Notes: generated by a model from the letters alone, not told the origin. 64,000 bases of DNA from Cynocephalus volans (GCF_027409185.1 NC_084469.1:31734293-31798292), one strand, 5' to 3'. Counted from the stretch's first letter, positions 22,175 through 33,391 are shown. Numbers and translations are program-made.

Positions 22175-24880
22175 TTAGAACCCCTGGAAGGGGCAGCAGC
22201 CACTGGGGACACTGGAGACATGGGCATGCTCTGCATGGGCTGCCACTTGGAGCAGGGTCCCTTGGCCACAAGTGCTGGGCCTCTCTGTTGGTCCTTCCTG
22301 GGCCTGGTGCTGGTGCTGGGCCTGGCTATGGGGCCCTGCCAGATGGCTGAGCAAGGCGTGACTCGTGGCGCTGGTCACCTCAGGGGTTCCCGAAATCACC
22401 AGCCCCAACACATCAGCTTCTGTGTCATCTGGGCTGCCACGGAAGATGAGAGGGCAGGCCCATGTGCCAGTTGCAGACCTGGCCACCAGGTTGCTGAGCA
22501 GAACCCCAGTGCTTGGGGACACATGTCCAGAGCCAAAGGAGCTGTTGAGCGAGGAAGTAAGAAGAAGCATGGAGCCATTGCTGTCCACAGTGGCCAGAAC
22601 GCTGCTTGTGGGGGTCATGGCAGTTTGCAGGAGCGATGGGCAGGGGTCAGGGCTGGGCCTCCCGGAGTGAAGGGCCACCTCCAGAAGTGCCAGCAGTTCT
22701 GGGCCAGCTGAGGGGCTGGGAGTGGTGAAGAGGATGCCCTGGGGCACAGATAGCTGCAGTGCTGGCTCCAAGGTGGGCATGGGCCCAGCTGAGGGTACCT
22801 CCAGCCCCAGGTCTCTGACCAGCAGACTCAGTAGAGCATTCCCAGCAAGGTGTGGGGTGGGGATGATTGCTGCCCTGCGTAGCACGGCTGCCAGTTTTGG
22901 GTTGGTGGCTCTGGCCCCGGGACCCAGGGGGGTCCCGTTGGCCTGGCAAAGCAGTGGACAGAGGGCCTTTGTGCCCTGAGTTTCCAGGGCCCTTGCCAGG
23001 GGTGCGTCCACCAGGAAGCCCTTTTGAGCCAGCATGGTGGGGCCCTCCAGCAGGCGTGGCCAGGGCAGGCGGCCAAAGTGTGTGTGCAGCAAGTGCAGGG
23101 TGGGCAGGGCTGTGGGCAGCCCCAGTCCAGGGGCCAGGGTCCGGACTGGGCCTGATGTCAGGGCGGTTGAATTGCCAGAGGAGCTATTGTGGAATAGGCC
23201 CCAGAACGTGGCACCTGGGGGGAGACAAAGTGGCACACAGGCATCAGGGGCACTCAGAAGCCCCAGGTGAAGGGTCACTGACTTGTTTGAGGTAGAGGTT
23301 ACTGACTGAGCCTGGGATTAGGAGTTACTGACCGGGCCTGGGGTCAAGATGACACAGACCTGGGGTCAAGGGTCACAGTTTAGGGTTGGGGCAACTGCCC
23401 AAATCCTAGGTCCTGTTCACTAATCACTTTGAGGTCAGGGCCACTGACTGCCTGAGTTCCAGGTCACTGCCCAGGCCCTGAGTTGGGGTTGCTGCCTGGG
23501 GTCATGGGTCACTGACCTAGCCCTGTGGCATGAGGATGTACTACCGCTAGGCACAAGGCAGCTCCAACTCCGGCATCCACGACGTTGCCTCCAGCAACAA
23601 GCAGCTCTTGGCCCACGTGGGTGCATGTGGCTGCAGCAAGGAAGGGACTGTCACGGGGAGGGGCCTGGGACCAGAGACCCCTGACCCCTCCCCTCCCCCA
23701 AGCTGCCCCAGCACTGACCTGCAGGGCTGATGATTGCGCCATGGTGGTAGACACCGGGGCGATGGCTGTGTCCCCTGGGTGGAGGGGCCCCAGAGCCCAA
23801 GCTTCCTGTGGAGCTACCCCTAGTTTGGAGCTGCCACACAGCCATGGAGCAGCCAACAGCCAGTAGCAGCAGGGCTGCAGCTAGTCGGGCCCAGGCTCCA
23901 GGCAGCCCGCCAGCCCTGTTCCTGCAGAGAGGGGTGTCCTGAGCCAGGGCCAGAGAAGGGGAACACCCAAGAGCCCCAAGAGAACCCAGGGAATATTTTC
24001 CCAAAGGGCCTGATCTTTTTTTTTTTTTTTTTTTTTTTTAAAAAAGATGACTGGTAAGGGGATCTTAACCCTTGACTTGGTGTTGTCAGCACCACGCTCA
24101 GCCAGTGAGCGAACCGGCCATCCCTATACAGGATCCGAACCCGTGGCCCTGGTGTCATCAGCACCGCACTCTCCCGAGTGAGCCACGGGCCGGCCCCCAA
24201 AGGGCCTGATCTTGCAAGAGGAGTACAAGTTTGCCAAGGCATAAAGGGCTTCCAGGCAGAGGGCACAGCATGTACGAACACATGGAGATGGGAAAACGTG
24301 TGGGGAAACTAAGGATGGCACAGTAGGGAGTCTTTGGAGAGCTCAGAGAGGCAGGGTGGAGCCAGATGGGAGGGAGACCTGAGGAGGGCTGGGTAGGCCG
24401 GAGGAGGGGGCCAGGGAGTGGGGCACAGCCAGGCCCCCACCTGCAGAGCAGGTGCCTCCTGCACCAGGGGTTGGGGGATGGGAAGCTTCGACAGAGCAGC
24501 AGATAGGACAGGGGCTGGCTTGGTACAAATGTCCCTTCAGATGCTGAGACTTTTGATTGACTGGCTCAGGCCAGGCCTGGGCTGCAGCCTAGGTTTCCTA
24601 CCATTCACCCAGAAAGTTCCTGGAGCTAAGCCAAGGGGTTAACTCGGCCCCCCCACTTAGGGGCTCTCAAGAGAGGGACTGCCAGCCTCAAGCCTGAGGA
24701 ACTGGGTGGCCAGACCCGCCTGACTCACCCAGAGGAATCCTGGGGCCTCCAGGGGCTGAGAACCAGCGGCTCTGATGTCTGCTCCTCCTCCTTCCCCTCT
24801 TCCTCGTCCTCCTCTGACTCCAAGCTCGCCTCCCTGAGTAGCAGCTTCTGGTAGAGCACAGGCTCTGCTGGGGGTTCCAT
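22175..24880 (-). CDS. GGT6: GGT6, gamma-glutamyltransferase 6, complete coding region, 502 residues
   Basis: This is a member of the gamma-glutamyltransferase family (glutathione and gamma-glutamyl-peptide hydrolysis/transfer), of poorly defined activity. The minus-strand coding exons are 24729-24880, 23719-23921, 23517-23630 and 22175-23214. Donors and acceptors are GT-AG and phases agree, giving 502 residues (human about 493). The start MEPPAEPVLYQKL is chosen by similarity to the human N terminus and a G at -3 and +4. Residues 1-60 are acidic and cytosolic (EEDEEEGKEEE). About 61-79 is a hydrophobic signal-anchor (LAAALLLLAVGCSMAVWQL), predicting a type II membrane protein. The rest is the GGT fold. 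Residues 356-400 correspond to the small-subunit start of other GGTs, but the usual catalytic Thr position reads Ser and the LSSM oxyanion motif is not seen. The frame is intact. MYBBP1A lies downstream on the same strand, as in human. Confidence 0.93.
24018..24196 (-). mobile_element. Dimeric tRNA-Ile SINE in GGT6 intron 1
   Basis: This is a full dimer on the minus strand. Monomer one starts GGGGCCGGCCCGTGGCTCAC and holds GGGTTCGGATCC. Monomer two starts GGCCGGTTCGCTCACTGGCT and holds GGGTTAAGATCCCC, followed by CAGTCATCTTTT and an A tail. A 17-bp target-site duplication (CCAAAGGGCCTGATCTT) lies at 24001-24017 and 24197-24213 with no mismatch, so the insertion is recent. Confidence 0.9.
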
Positions 24881-25069
24881 GGCCCCCGGTGCCTGACCCT
24901 GCCCTCCTGCCGCCGGCCTGCCCGGCTGAGTCTTGGAGGCCCTGCCCAAGCCCTGCCCAAGCAGGGCGGTGGGAGGTGGTGTGGCCTTGGGAAGGAAGGG
25001 AGGTGGTGGAATCTAGAACAGGTCTGGGCAGGGTGTGGGGCCAGGAAAGCAGCCTGTGAGCCTGTCCCA

Positions 25070-25530
25070 TTAGGACACAGGGCCCAAGGGGCTCTCATGA
25101 CAGGGTTCCCAGTGTGGCTGCCGGTCAGGGGGCTCAGCTCAGTGAGGTCAAGGAGCCGGAGCCTTGAGAGCCAGGACGCCCGCGGGCCCCTCCCCTTGGG
25201 GAATGCAGCCTCTGGGTCCCTGGCCTGCCCAGGACTCTAGTCTAGGGACTGTGGACTTGAATTAGAGCTACAGTTTCATGGTGACCTGTGTAGGGCTCAG
25301 CACATGACTAGGTTCCGGTGTGGGGGTGTCTAGTCTCCAGCTGGGGTCAAAGCTCAGCCTGAGGCTACTCTGAGTTCTGGGTTTCTGTTCTGGGTAATAA
25401 CTCCCTGGTGGTGAAGGCAACTCCCTGGGCATGTCATGTGGATCTTGTCCAGTAGGTGGCGCCACAGACTACTTTGGGGGACAGCCTGGAAACTGGGAGT
25501 TTCCAAATTCCTTCACCCTGGGTTCACATC
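25070..25530. other. Intergenic stretch upstream of GGT6, nothing recognised
   Basis: Beyond the GGT6 5' region the sequence is unique-looking and moderately GC-rich. There is no TATA box, CpG island or exon that I can support. The GGT6 transcription start probably lies between 24880 and about 25100 but is not marked by a clear motif. Confidence 0.5.
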
Positions 25531-25539
25531 AAAGACCTG

Positions 25540-25965
25540 CGCTATTTGAAACAGGCCCAAATTGGAAACTGCCCAAACACGCATTATCAGCAGAATGAAT
25601 GGTGTAAGTTGCACAATGGGATACTCTGCAACAATGAGAATGAGCGAGCTACCATTGTGAACGATAATGTATATGGATCTTACAACACAATGATGAATGA
25701 AAGAAGCCAGACACGAAGGAGCACATGCTATACGCTTTCATTTATATAAAGTACAAAAACAGGTAAAACTAGTCTCTGCTACTGGAAGTCAAATAGTGAC
25801 GAGGGCTTCTGAGATGCTGGGGATGTTGTTTCTTCATCTGGGTGTTAGTTCCATGCATGGGTGTGCTGGTTGTGAAAAATGCATCAAGCTGCACACTTAT
25901 GACATATGCACTTTTCTGTATGTATATTGTATTTCAATAAAGTACAAAAAGAAAAAAGCCCAAGT
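25540..25965 (+). mobile_element. L1 3' UTR relic
   Basis: The plus strand contains the familiar old L1 tail words ATGAAAGAAGCCAGACACGA, ATGCTATACGCTTTCATTTA, GTGAAAAATGCATCAAGCTG and GTATTTCAATAAAGTACAAA, ending in an A-rich run. It is 5' truncated with no ORF. Confidence 0.7.
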
Positions 25966-26061
25966 ATCTTCTGCATTAAAACAACAACCACAAAAATCAT
26001 CCTTTAATCTCACATGGCTCTCTAGACATGTCCCTTTCTCTTGGTTTCTTCACAAGCGAGG

Positions 26062-26250
26062 ACAGGGGTTCTCTAACTTTGGTGTGCGTCAGAATCACTG
26101 AGGGAGCTTCTTAGATCAGACTGCTGGGCTCTGCTGCCAGGGATTCTGTCTCTGTAGGTTGGGGTAGGGACCAGGAATTTGTTTTCCTTGCTCCAGGTGA
26201 TGCTGTGGCCACAATCCTGGAACCACACTTTGAGTAGCACCAGCCTACAA
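26062..26250. mobile_element. MER5-like hAT MITE
   Basis: The element runs from GGGGTTCTCTAACTTTGGTG with CAGAATCACTGAGGGAGCTT to CAATCCTGGAACCACACTTT, a layout matching MER5A-type elements (terminal 'ggttctcaa...' inverted ends). It is strongly diverged. Confidence 0.6.
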
Positions 26251-26734
26251 AAAGTCATGCACAGCTGCTGCCTCTGCTTTCTTGCCTCCCATTTTTTCCC
26301 CTTAGCCCGCTACAAACTGGTTTCCACCCCCAACTCCCCAAAGAAATCTTTGGTTTCCAGATGTTTGGATTTCTTGGACCAATAAACCAACCAACCAAAT
26401 GGAGATAGCAGCATAGGGTTGCCAGCTTCTAATTTTGCCAGCGGTGGGGGAGATCACAATTACCATCTGCTCTCATTTCATAAAATAATTTGATTTCAGT
26501 TCCTTTTCATGCAATGTGGGAAGGTTGAATCTCAGAATGAAGGCTAGTGTTCCCTAAGAATAGGCAGCTGGGAACCTTACCCGTCTGTGCTGCCGCATCT
26601 CCTGCCCCACCCTCAGCCTGGCATCTGGGCTTCTAGCACTGGCTCCCTTTGTCCAGCAGACATGATTCTTGGCTGGGGGTGCTGTGAGGGGTGGTGATCG
26701 GCATTGGCTCCAGAGACCTCTGTTCGGTCTGCCA

Positions 26735-26900
26735 CTAACTCTCTTTGTGACTGCAGGCAAGTCATCTAACCTCTGGGAGTCTTGACTCTACTTCTGTAAA
26801 ATGGGGAAAATATCTATCCTTACAGGGTTGTTAGGATTAAACATTTAAAGTATCTAGGCCAGTGCTTGGTACAGAGCAGACCCTCCAAAAACATGAGTTC
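26735..26900 (+). repeat. MIR element
   Basis: MIR core on the plus strand: CTGCAGGCAAGTCATCTAAC, TCTGTAAAATGGGGAAAATA, TTGTTAGGATTAAACATTTA, CCAGTGCTTGGTACAGAGCA. Confidence 0.75.
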
Positions 26901-27087
26901 CTTTCTCTCTGCTCTATGGGCCTCAGTCTCCCTAGTGCTAAATGGTATGGGTAATTCTCCAGCCCTGCAAACTCACACACACATATGCACACGTGCATGG
27001 TGACTCTCAGTCTGAAGCGTAAGACTGTAGATTCATTCATTCCTTCAGTCGTTTCCCCATTTCCTCAATTATTCATTCTTTTATCCT

Positions 27088-27450
27088 AATGGTTCTCAAC
27101 GTTAGCTGCGTATTAGAATCACCTGGCAAGATTTTTTAAAAAATCCCAGTACCCAGGCAGACCAGTTAAATAGCTAAGTCAGAATCTCTGGGTTGGCAAT
27201 TTATTGGGTTTTTTTTAAAGCTTCCCAGGTGTTTTCAATGTGCAGGCAAGGCTGAGACCCACTGCATTATCTCATGTCTTCGGCCAGTGATTTCTGAAAC
27301 TGGAATCACCTGTATTGATTACAAAACAATGTCCTGATTTCTCCCTCCCCTCCAGTCTCACACCAATGCAGTCAGTTTCTCTGGAATTGAGCCCAGTCAT
27401 GATATTTTTTAAAGCTCCCCTGATGATTATTATGGGTATTCAGGCTTGAG
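27088..27450. mobile_element. Two adjacent MER5/MER20-like hAT MITEs
   Basis: The first copy, about 27088-27264, runs from ATGGTTCTCAACGTTAGCTG with TTAGAATCACCTGGCAAGAT to GAGACCCACTG and contains TCAGAATCTCTGGG. The second, about 27289-27450, begins GCCAGTGATTTCTGAAACTG and ends GGCTTGAGAATTGCTGC. Both are short non-autonomous elements. Confidence 0.6.
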
Positions 27451-27738
27451 AATTGCTGCTAATAGCAATAACCTCACAGATGCATTTAACAAACGTTCAC
27501 TGAGTTCCTATTCTGAGACACTTGTGCTGGGGGAGGACAGTGAGGAGCCTGGAAAACAGCCAAAGGTTGGTTGTCCCTCAATCCACAGAGCATGTCCTCC
27601 AGCAGCCCTGGATGTTCTTCCAATCAAAGAGGGATTCCAGAGATGAGGGAGGATATGCACCCAGCAGTCAGCCTTTCTACCATCCCTTCAGGCTCCAGAA
27701 AAGACTCTCCTGTTCATCATTTCTGTGGCTCAGGTCTG

Positions 27739-27768
27739 CCACATGCATGCATGCATGCATGCATGTGT
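27739..27768. repeat. (TGCA)n microsatellite
   Basis: The tetramer CATG/TGCA is repeated about six times, making a self-complementary tract. Confidence 0.9.
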
Positions 27769-27799
27769 ATGAAGCTTTTCCCAGGTGGACTTCATAATT

Positions 27800-29005
27800 G
27801 GCCCCCTGGGGCATGCTGGGATTTGACTCTAGAGATAGAGACAATAAAGTGTGATGTGGATAGAAGACTTCAATTTTTGCAAGCTGTCTCTGTGCAATGT
27901 GACCAAAATATTGGAAATAAAAAAAAAACCCCACAAGACTCCAGGTGATCCCAATTGCATAAACCACTGGACAAGATTTTTGAGCAAGCCAGGAATACGA
28001 TAGACAGAGAGGTGGTATTAGAATGAGTATATGCCATTTGCTAGGATAACTGTGCACTCAGGAAAGGGAAATACCCACATCTTTCAGGGACTATTGGGTG
28101 CCTGCTCTGAGCTAATCATTTCTGAATGCCCTGGGTCCATTAGTTAGAAAGTGACTTTGAAGGTTATTTGTTAAAGGGGAATTTGACCTACATTACTTCA
28201 CGGGAGGTCTGTGGAATACTTATCTTGTGGTTATCTACACACTTTCTGAATTTGCAGTTGGAATAAATACACTCAGCAATGATTATACTCTTCACATTGC
28301 TTCTCAGACTCACAGAGTAAGAGCCTTTATCATAGTAAAGGCCAAATGGAAGCCTCTGCAGTGCTCCCTCTATACGCAGAATAGTAAACTAAAATCAATA
28401 CTACATTTTGGGAGGAATTGTAAAGATGAATGGATGCTACCATTAAAGACTTGAAAGATGAAGAGGTATTGATAACTATCACATTTCAACTTAATTTAGT
28501 GGTTTGTCTAATGCAGAAGACGGATAGGCCTTGGAAAACGGCAGTAGATACAGTAAAAAGAGGTAACTTAAATTGGAGGTGCTATTCCAGGGGTTTCTTC
28601 ATTGGGGAAAATCAACACAGCTCCGGTAAATGTTTTTTTCTCTCTCTCAATAAGCAGAGAATCCAGAAGTCATTTGTTCGTACCTAGTAGGGACAGCAGT
28701 GCACCTTCACAATCTTGCCTCAGAGTTATATGTATGACAACAGGGCATGTATTGTTCAGTGTCAGGGATACAAGTTGGGGCAGCTGGTCCTTAGGTGTGG
28801 TGGAGCCAGTGGTATCTTCACCAGACATTTCTGCAGCATGATTTTGAGCACTGATCCTGGCCGCATGGCCTCTCAGCCAGTTCCAACAGCATCCTTCCCC
28901 CCCATCCATTTTCTGTACCCACAGACCTTTCATAAATTTGTTTTTTATTTAATTCAGGCAGAAGTGTGTCTTTTGCTTACAATTAATAACACTGACTGAT
29001 GCATA
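27800..29005. other. Intergenic DNA without assigned feature
   Basis: This AT-rich unique-looking sequence holds a short A-run near 27918. No splice-bounded exon, RNA gene or repeat could be named; older repeats may be present but unrecognisable by eye. Confidence 0.5.
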
Positions 29006-29007
29006 TA

Positions 29008-29644
29008 CAGTAGTACCCCTTTACCATGGTTCAGTGACCCACAGTCAATCATGGTCTAAAAATCTTAAATGGAAAATTCCAGACATAAGCAGTTCATACA
29101 CGGGCTCTCCAGTTAGCTCAGTTGGTTAGAGTGCAGCCTCATAACACCAAGGTCAAGGGTTCAGATCCCCATTCCGGCCAGCTGCAAAAAAACCACCAAA
29201 AGACAAATCATAAATTTTAAATTGTGTGCTGTTCTCAGTAGCGTGGTGAAATCTTGCATTGTCCCGCTCCATCCCACCCTGGAAAGGAATCATCTCTTTG
29301 TCCAGCGTATCCTGGGCTGCATATGCTACTGCCTGTTAGTCACTTAGTAGCTGGCTGGCTTAGTCACATAGTAGCTGACAGATTGACTGTCGCGGTATGG
29401 CAATAGTTGTGTTCAAGTAAACCTTATTTTACTCTCATTACAGTATATTGTTATAATTGGTCTATTTTATTATCTGTTATTGCCATTAATCTCTCTCTGT
29501 GCCTAATTTATAAAATAAACTTTATCATAGGTACGTGCGTTTAGGAAAAAAAACCAGTAAACATAGAGTTTGGTACTATCTGCGGTTTCAGGCATCTACT
29601 GAGGGTCTTGGAACGTGTCTCTCGTGGTTAAGGGGGGACCACTG
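29008..29644. mobile_element. Tigger (MER2-like) DNA transposon, interrupted by a SINE
   Basis: The inverted termini CAGTAGTACCCCTTTACC and GGTTAAGGGGGGACCACTG are flanked by TA on both sides (29006-29007 and 29645-29646), as for pogo/Tigger elements. Internal words GGAAAATTCCAGACATAAGC, TTGTCCAGCGTATCC and TTAGTCACTTAGTAGCTGGC match the non-autonomous Tigger consensus as I recall it. There is no transposase frame. A tRNA-Ile SINE monomer sits inside at about 29099-29206. Confidence 0.8.
29099..29206 (+). mobile_element. tRNA-Ile SINE monomer nested in Tigger
   Basis: The monomer reads CCAGTTAGCTCAGTTGGTTA (A-box region), then CAAGGTCAAGGGTTCAGATC (B-box region) and a short A/C-rich tail. 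Removing it rejoins TTCATA to AATTTTAAATTG, matching the uninterrupted second Tigger copy at 41933. Only a short imperfect duplication (about TCATA) is visible. Confidence 0.75.
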
Positions 29645-29649
29645 TACTC

Positions 29650-31430
29650 CAAGGGGTCCCTGGAGGGCAGCACACACCACATGCAGATTGAAGTGGGAGC
29701 AGCGAGGAAGAAGCAGCACCATCGCCCATTTGACACAGGCTCAAAGTCTCTGAAAACTTGAAGAGGCGAGGAGGATGTTTGTGGCTTCCCCACCTGCTAG
29801 CTCCCAGGGACAGGGTGTCTTTGACTGAGATTTAGAATGAGGAAGTTCGATTCTTGTAAGAGGGCATCACTTTGTCATTTTCTTTTCTTCATAGTTCTAC
29901 AGCAGAAGGGATGGATCACAAAGCGCCCCTGGTGTTTCTTTCCTGGCAGCGTCTGGTTCTTTACTCACTGCTTCTGTCTCTTGTCAAAGTGCTCCAGTTG
30001 CCTTGGGGCACCAGCCTTTCCCTTGTGCTGAGAGCCTTATTTATCTTAGGCATTACCTACTGTAGTGGATGTTTGTCAGGTTTTTGGCTGCCTACTCTCT
30101 ATTCTCCTCCCTAATAGTATCCAGATTTTCTGATGGGGGATTATTCCTCCCCTATTGGGGTTGAGGCGCCATGGTGAATTCTAGGATTTGGGGGCCAAGC
30201 AAGGAAAAATATGACCACAAGAGGGCAGCAGCACACGATGAGCTTTCTTTGTGGGGGGGCACTTGGACTGGGTTGCCTGGGAGAGCAGGTCCCTCAGAGC
30301 AGAAGACCTTCTAGGGATAGCGAGCAGGGCCACCACCCAGGAGGGCAAGAGGGCAAGGGAACTCCCCGGGAGAGGGGAATCGGAGAGGGGCTTTACATGT
30401 CTAGGTGAGGAGGGATGTCTTTGGGTCAAAGAACTCCAGCAGAGGCTTGAGCTTTTTTTTAAAATAGCCCCAGGGTTTGTCCTATCTATGGTCAGCTGAT
30501 GTTGGACGCAGTTTGGCAGGATATGGAAAGCAGGCAGGCCCTAAGTGGTTAAACATACACGTACTGGGGCTATATTTAAAGCAATTGCATGTAAAAAATT
30601 GAGTTTGGCTACCGTAGGCTTTTAAGCTAACAGTGCTATTGTGCAGAAGTAAACAACATAGGGGTTAATATACAGGGTCATCTCCAGCCCATTTATATGA
30701 CAGAGGCAATGATATCCATTGCCTGCCTCCCACCCCCGTCTCCCACTACAGTAGCCGAGGGAGCAAATCCTTCCTCACCCACCCTGCTGGCATAGCCAAG
30801 CTACAGACACGTGGCCTAAGCTTACCAGCTAGATAATTGCCCCAGGTCTTTTAATATGAGTGTGTGTCTTCAGTACTCAGAGATGAGAATCGTTGACCAA
30901 TCTGGCCCTAACAAGAGACGTGGCCATCCTCTGGCTTCCTGATCCTTTAGAACGGGTTCTGTCCACCAGCTCACTCTTCTGAAGCACAGAACGTAGGACA
31001 TGGTTTGAGTGACAGTTTCTTCAATTCCCCCCAAAGCCTCTTCCTTTTCTTCTTCTTCCTGCCTGGAGCTCAGACTCTGGACCTAGACCATGGGGATGGT
31101 GGGCTACGCCAAGCACAGTGCGGCAAGAAGCTAGAAGGAGCCTGGCTGTTGGTGACTTCTCGACCAGTGGTGTTAGCCCTGGACTCTATACCTTTAGATT
31201 TCTTGTCACATGGGGAAAAAAACCCTTTTGTTTGTGTGGTTGTGAGGCTGAACAGACAAGACTCACAGGGTGCCAGCATGAAGCACCTTTACTTTTACCT
31301 TCCAATTTCCATTCAAACTTGTTCTGTGGGGACTGCACATCGCTGCCCTTTTGAACTGAATATAGGGCAGGCCCAAGCCTTTCTGAACTCTGTTGGTAAA
31401 ATGTTCCTGGGTACTTGAAGTTATAAAAGT
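29650..31430. other. Intergenic DNA without assigned feature
   Basis: Several frames of 60-140 codons are open here (for example 31005-31418), but none has a recognisable domain, splice context or neighbouring exon. No RNA gene is seen. Confidence 0.5.
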
Positions 31431-31439
31431 ATCATTTCA

Positions 31440-31860
31440 GTAACTGCCATTTAAAAAACCACACAGTGTGGCCAAATTCATGGAGATGGAGGGTAGAATA
31501 GGGTGTGGCGGGGGGGTAATGGGAGTTGTTTGGTGGGTGTAGGGTTTCAGTCTGAGATGATGAAAAGTTACTTAAGACAGATGCACAGCAGTGTGAGTAT
31601 ATTTGGTGCTGATAAATTTTTTTTTTTTTTTAAAGATGACCGGTAAGGGGATCTTAACCCTTGACTTGGCGTTGTCAGCACCACGCTCTCCCAAGTGAGT
31701 GGAACAGCCATCCCTATATAGGGATCTGAACCCGTGGCCTTGTTGTTATCAGCACCACACTCTCCCAAGTGAGCCACGGGCAGGCCCCATGGTGCTGACA
31801 AATTTTAAGTTACGCATATTTTACCACAATAAAAAAATGCAAAATAAAAAATCCAACCAA
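31440..31860 (+). mobile_element. L1 3' UTR relic split by a SINE
   Basis: Plus-strand L1 tail words CATGGAGATGGAGGGTAGAA, TTTCAGTCTGAGATGATGAA and, after the SINE, TTACGCATATTTTACCACAA followed by TAAAAAAATGCAAAATAAAA. The tRNA SINE at 31621-31789 splits it. Confidence 0.65.
31621..31789 (-). mobile_element. Dimeric tRNA-Ile SINE inside L1 tail
   Basis: A complete dimer on the minus strand with poly(A) and GGGTTAAGATCCCC in the second monomer. The target-site duplication is TGGTGCTGATAAATTTT / TGGTGCTGACAAATTTT (16 of 17 matching) at 31604-31620 and 31790-31806. Confidence 0.88.
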
Positions 31861-32030
31861 AAAAACCTTAAAAGTTCATTTAAAGTTAAAAATTTCTCCT
31901 TTGCACCTTCTTGATTTGTTCTTTTGTTTGTTTGTTTGTTTTGCTCTTAGAACTTTATTAGGTGGAGTTCGGGCAAGAGAAAACCCTGAATCCTGGTCTG
32001 TTTTGTGCAGGCAGCACGCAATGGGGAAAG

Positions 32031-32145
32031 GTGTGTGTGTGTGCACATATGTGTGTGCTGTGTGCATGCGTGTGTGTGTGCACGCGTGTGTGTGTGCATG
32101 TTCGTGCATGCGTGTGTGTCTGTGTGTGTAGAGACAGAGAGAGAA
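32031..32145. repeat. Interrupted (GT)n microsatellite with short GA tail
   Basis: About 100 bases of alternating GT with GC/AT interruptions (GTGTGTGTGCACATATGTGT and similar) are followed by GAGACAGAGAGAGA. Confidence 0.95.
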
Positions 32146-32811
32146 TCTAATTAACTTCTCAGTGTCCCTCCTCGCACCTGCTCATACACCCTGGGATTCT
32201 CATCCTCCTCACTAACTCTGGCTACTTTTGGTTTCTCCAAGGTCCAAGTTGGGGAGCAGGAGGGGGAAGGGGACAGAAAAGTCTTATCTTGACTAGTACT
32301 GTGTGAGCTGGCACGGAAGCGTGTCGGGCTTTGTCTATTTGTACAGCTGACTCTTCATCTAGGGGCACTTTTGTAAGTTCTGAGACACTCTATCTCGCAC
32401 CGTTTTGGGGTCTGTCACCCACGAGTCCCTTGGTGTAGCTGACCTCTCCCGGGCTCACAGCAGGTCAGCCTTCAGCTTCTCGCGGCTGGGGACGCATCTT
32501 CCCTCCAGGTGGCGCTCTCGGGCAGGTTTAATACAGCTCTGTGCTGGTCCTTGCTCCTCCTCCGCGGCTCTCGTCTGGTCCAGGGGAAACAATCTCACAT
32601 CCTTTTCCTCCAGCAGATTTTGGGGGTAGATTTTATATTTCCAATGCAGCCAACTCTCTTCACTTTACTGTCCAAACCACGATTAGCCAGCAAGTCTCAC
32701 ACGTGTTGGATCTTAAAAATCAGATAGAGCTGAAGGGAGGGCAAAAAAAAAAAAAAAAAAAAGGGGTGGGGTGGGGTGGGGAGTTAGGGAGGCAAAAGGA
32801 AAAATCAGATA

Positions 32812-32917
32812 GGGCTGTCTGGTTTGTTCATGTGGTTAGAACACGATGTTGATAACACCAAAGTCAAGGGTTCGGATCCAGCTACTGGCCAGCTGCCAAA
32901 CAAACAAACAAAAACCC
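32812..32917 (+). mobile_element. tRNA-Ile SINE monomer, diverged
   Basis: The monomer reads GGGCTGTCTGGTTTGTTCAT, GTGGTTAGAACACGATGTTG, AAAGTCAAGGGTTCGGATCC and CTGGCCAGCTGCC, with a (CAAA)n tail. It lies just after an 18-base A run and a G-rich tract at about 32743-32790. Confidence 0.75.
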
Positions 32918-33087
32918 CAGATATATTGAGGTATAACTTGCATAAAGTAAAATTCACGGGTTGTCAAGTATACAGCCATCAACCAACACCACAATCGAGA
33001 CAACATTTCCAACATCCAAAAAGTTGCCTTGTACCCCTTCACCTCACCTCTTACCTCTGGCTATTGGCAATCACTGATCTGATTTCT

Positions 33088-33275
33088 TTCTTTCTTTCTT
33101 TCTTTCTTTTTTTTTTAAAAGATGACCAGTAAGTGGATCTTAACCTTTGACTTGGTGTTTTCAGCACCACACTCTCCCAAGTGAGCTAACCGGCCATCCC
33201 TATGTAGGGATCCGAACCCGTGGCCTTGGTGCTATCAGCACCACACTCTCCCAAGTGAGCCACGGGCAGGCCCCA
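33088..33275 (-). mobile_element. Dimeric tRNA-Ile SINE inside the L1 relic
   Basis: A full antisense dimer with a (TTTC)n / T-rich tail. A perfect 16-bp target-site duplication (CACTGATCTGATTTCT) lies at 33072-33087 and 33276-33291. Confidence 0.9.
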
Positions 33276-33329
33276 CACTGATCTGATTTCTGTACCTATA
33301 CATCTGCCTTGATCAAAGGCATTATGTTT

Positions 33330-33391
33330 GTACAGCCTTGTAACACCAAGGTCAAGGGTTTGGTTCCCCATAGTGGCCAGCCGCCAACAAA
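33330..33391 (+). mobile_element. 5'-truncated tRNA-Ile SINE monomer (62 bp)
   Basis: Only the 3' half of a monomer is present (CCTTGTAACACCAAGGTCAA, GGGTTTGGTTCCCC, a short CAACAA tail). A perfect 15-bp target-site duplication (AAAGGCATTATGTTT) lies at 33315-33329 and 33392-33406, so truncation happened at insertion. Confidence 0.8.

Noticed and set aside
22365-23295. Plus-strand frames opposite GGT6 exon 4
   Set aside because: They mirror the GGT6 coding exon; composition explains their length and no domain is seen.
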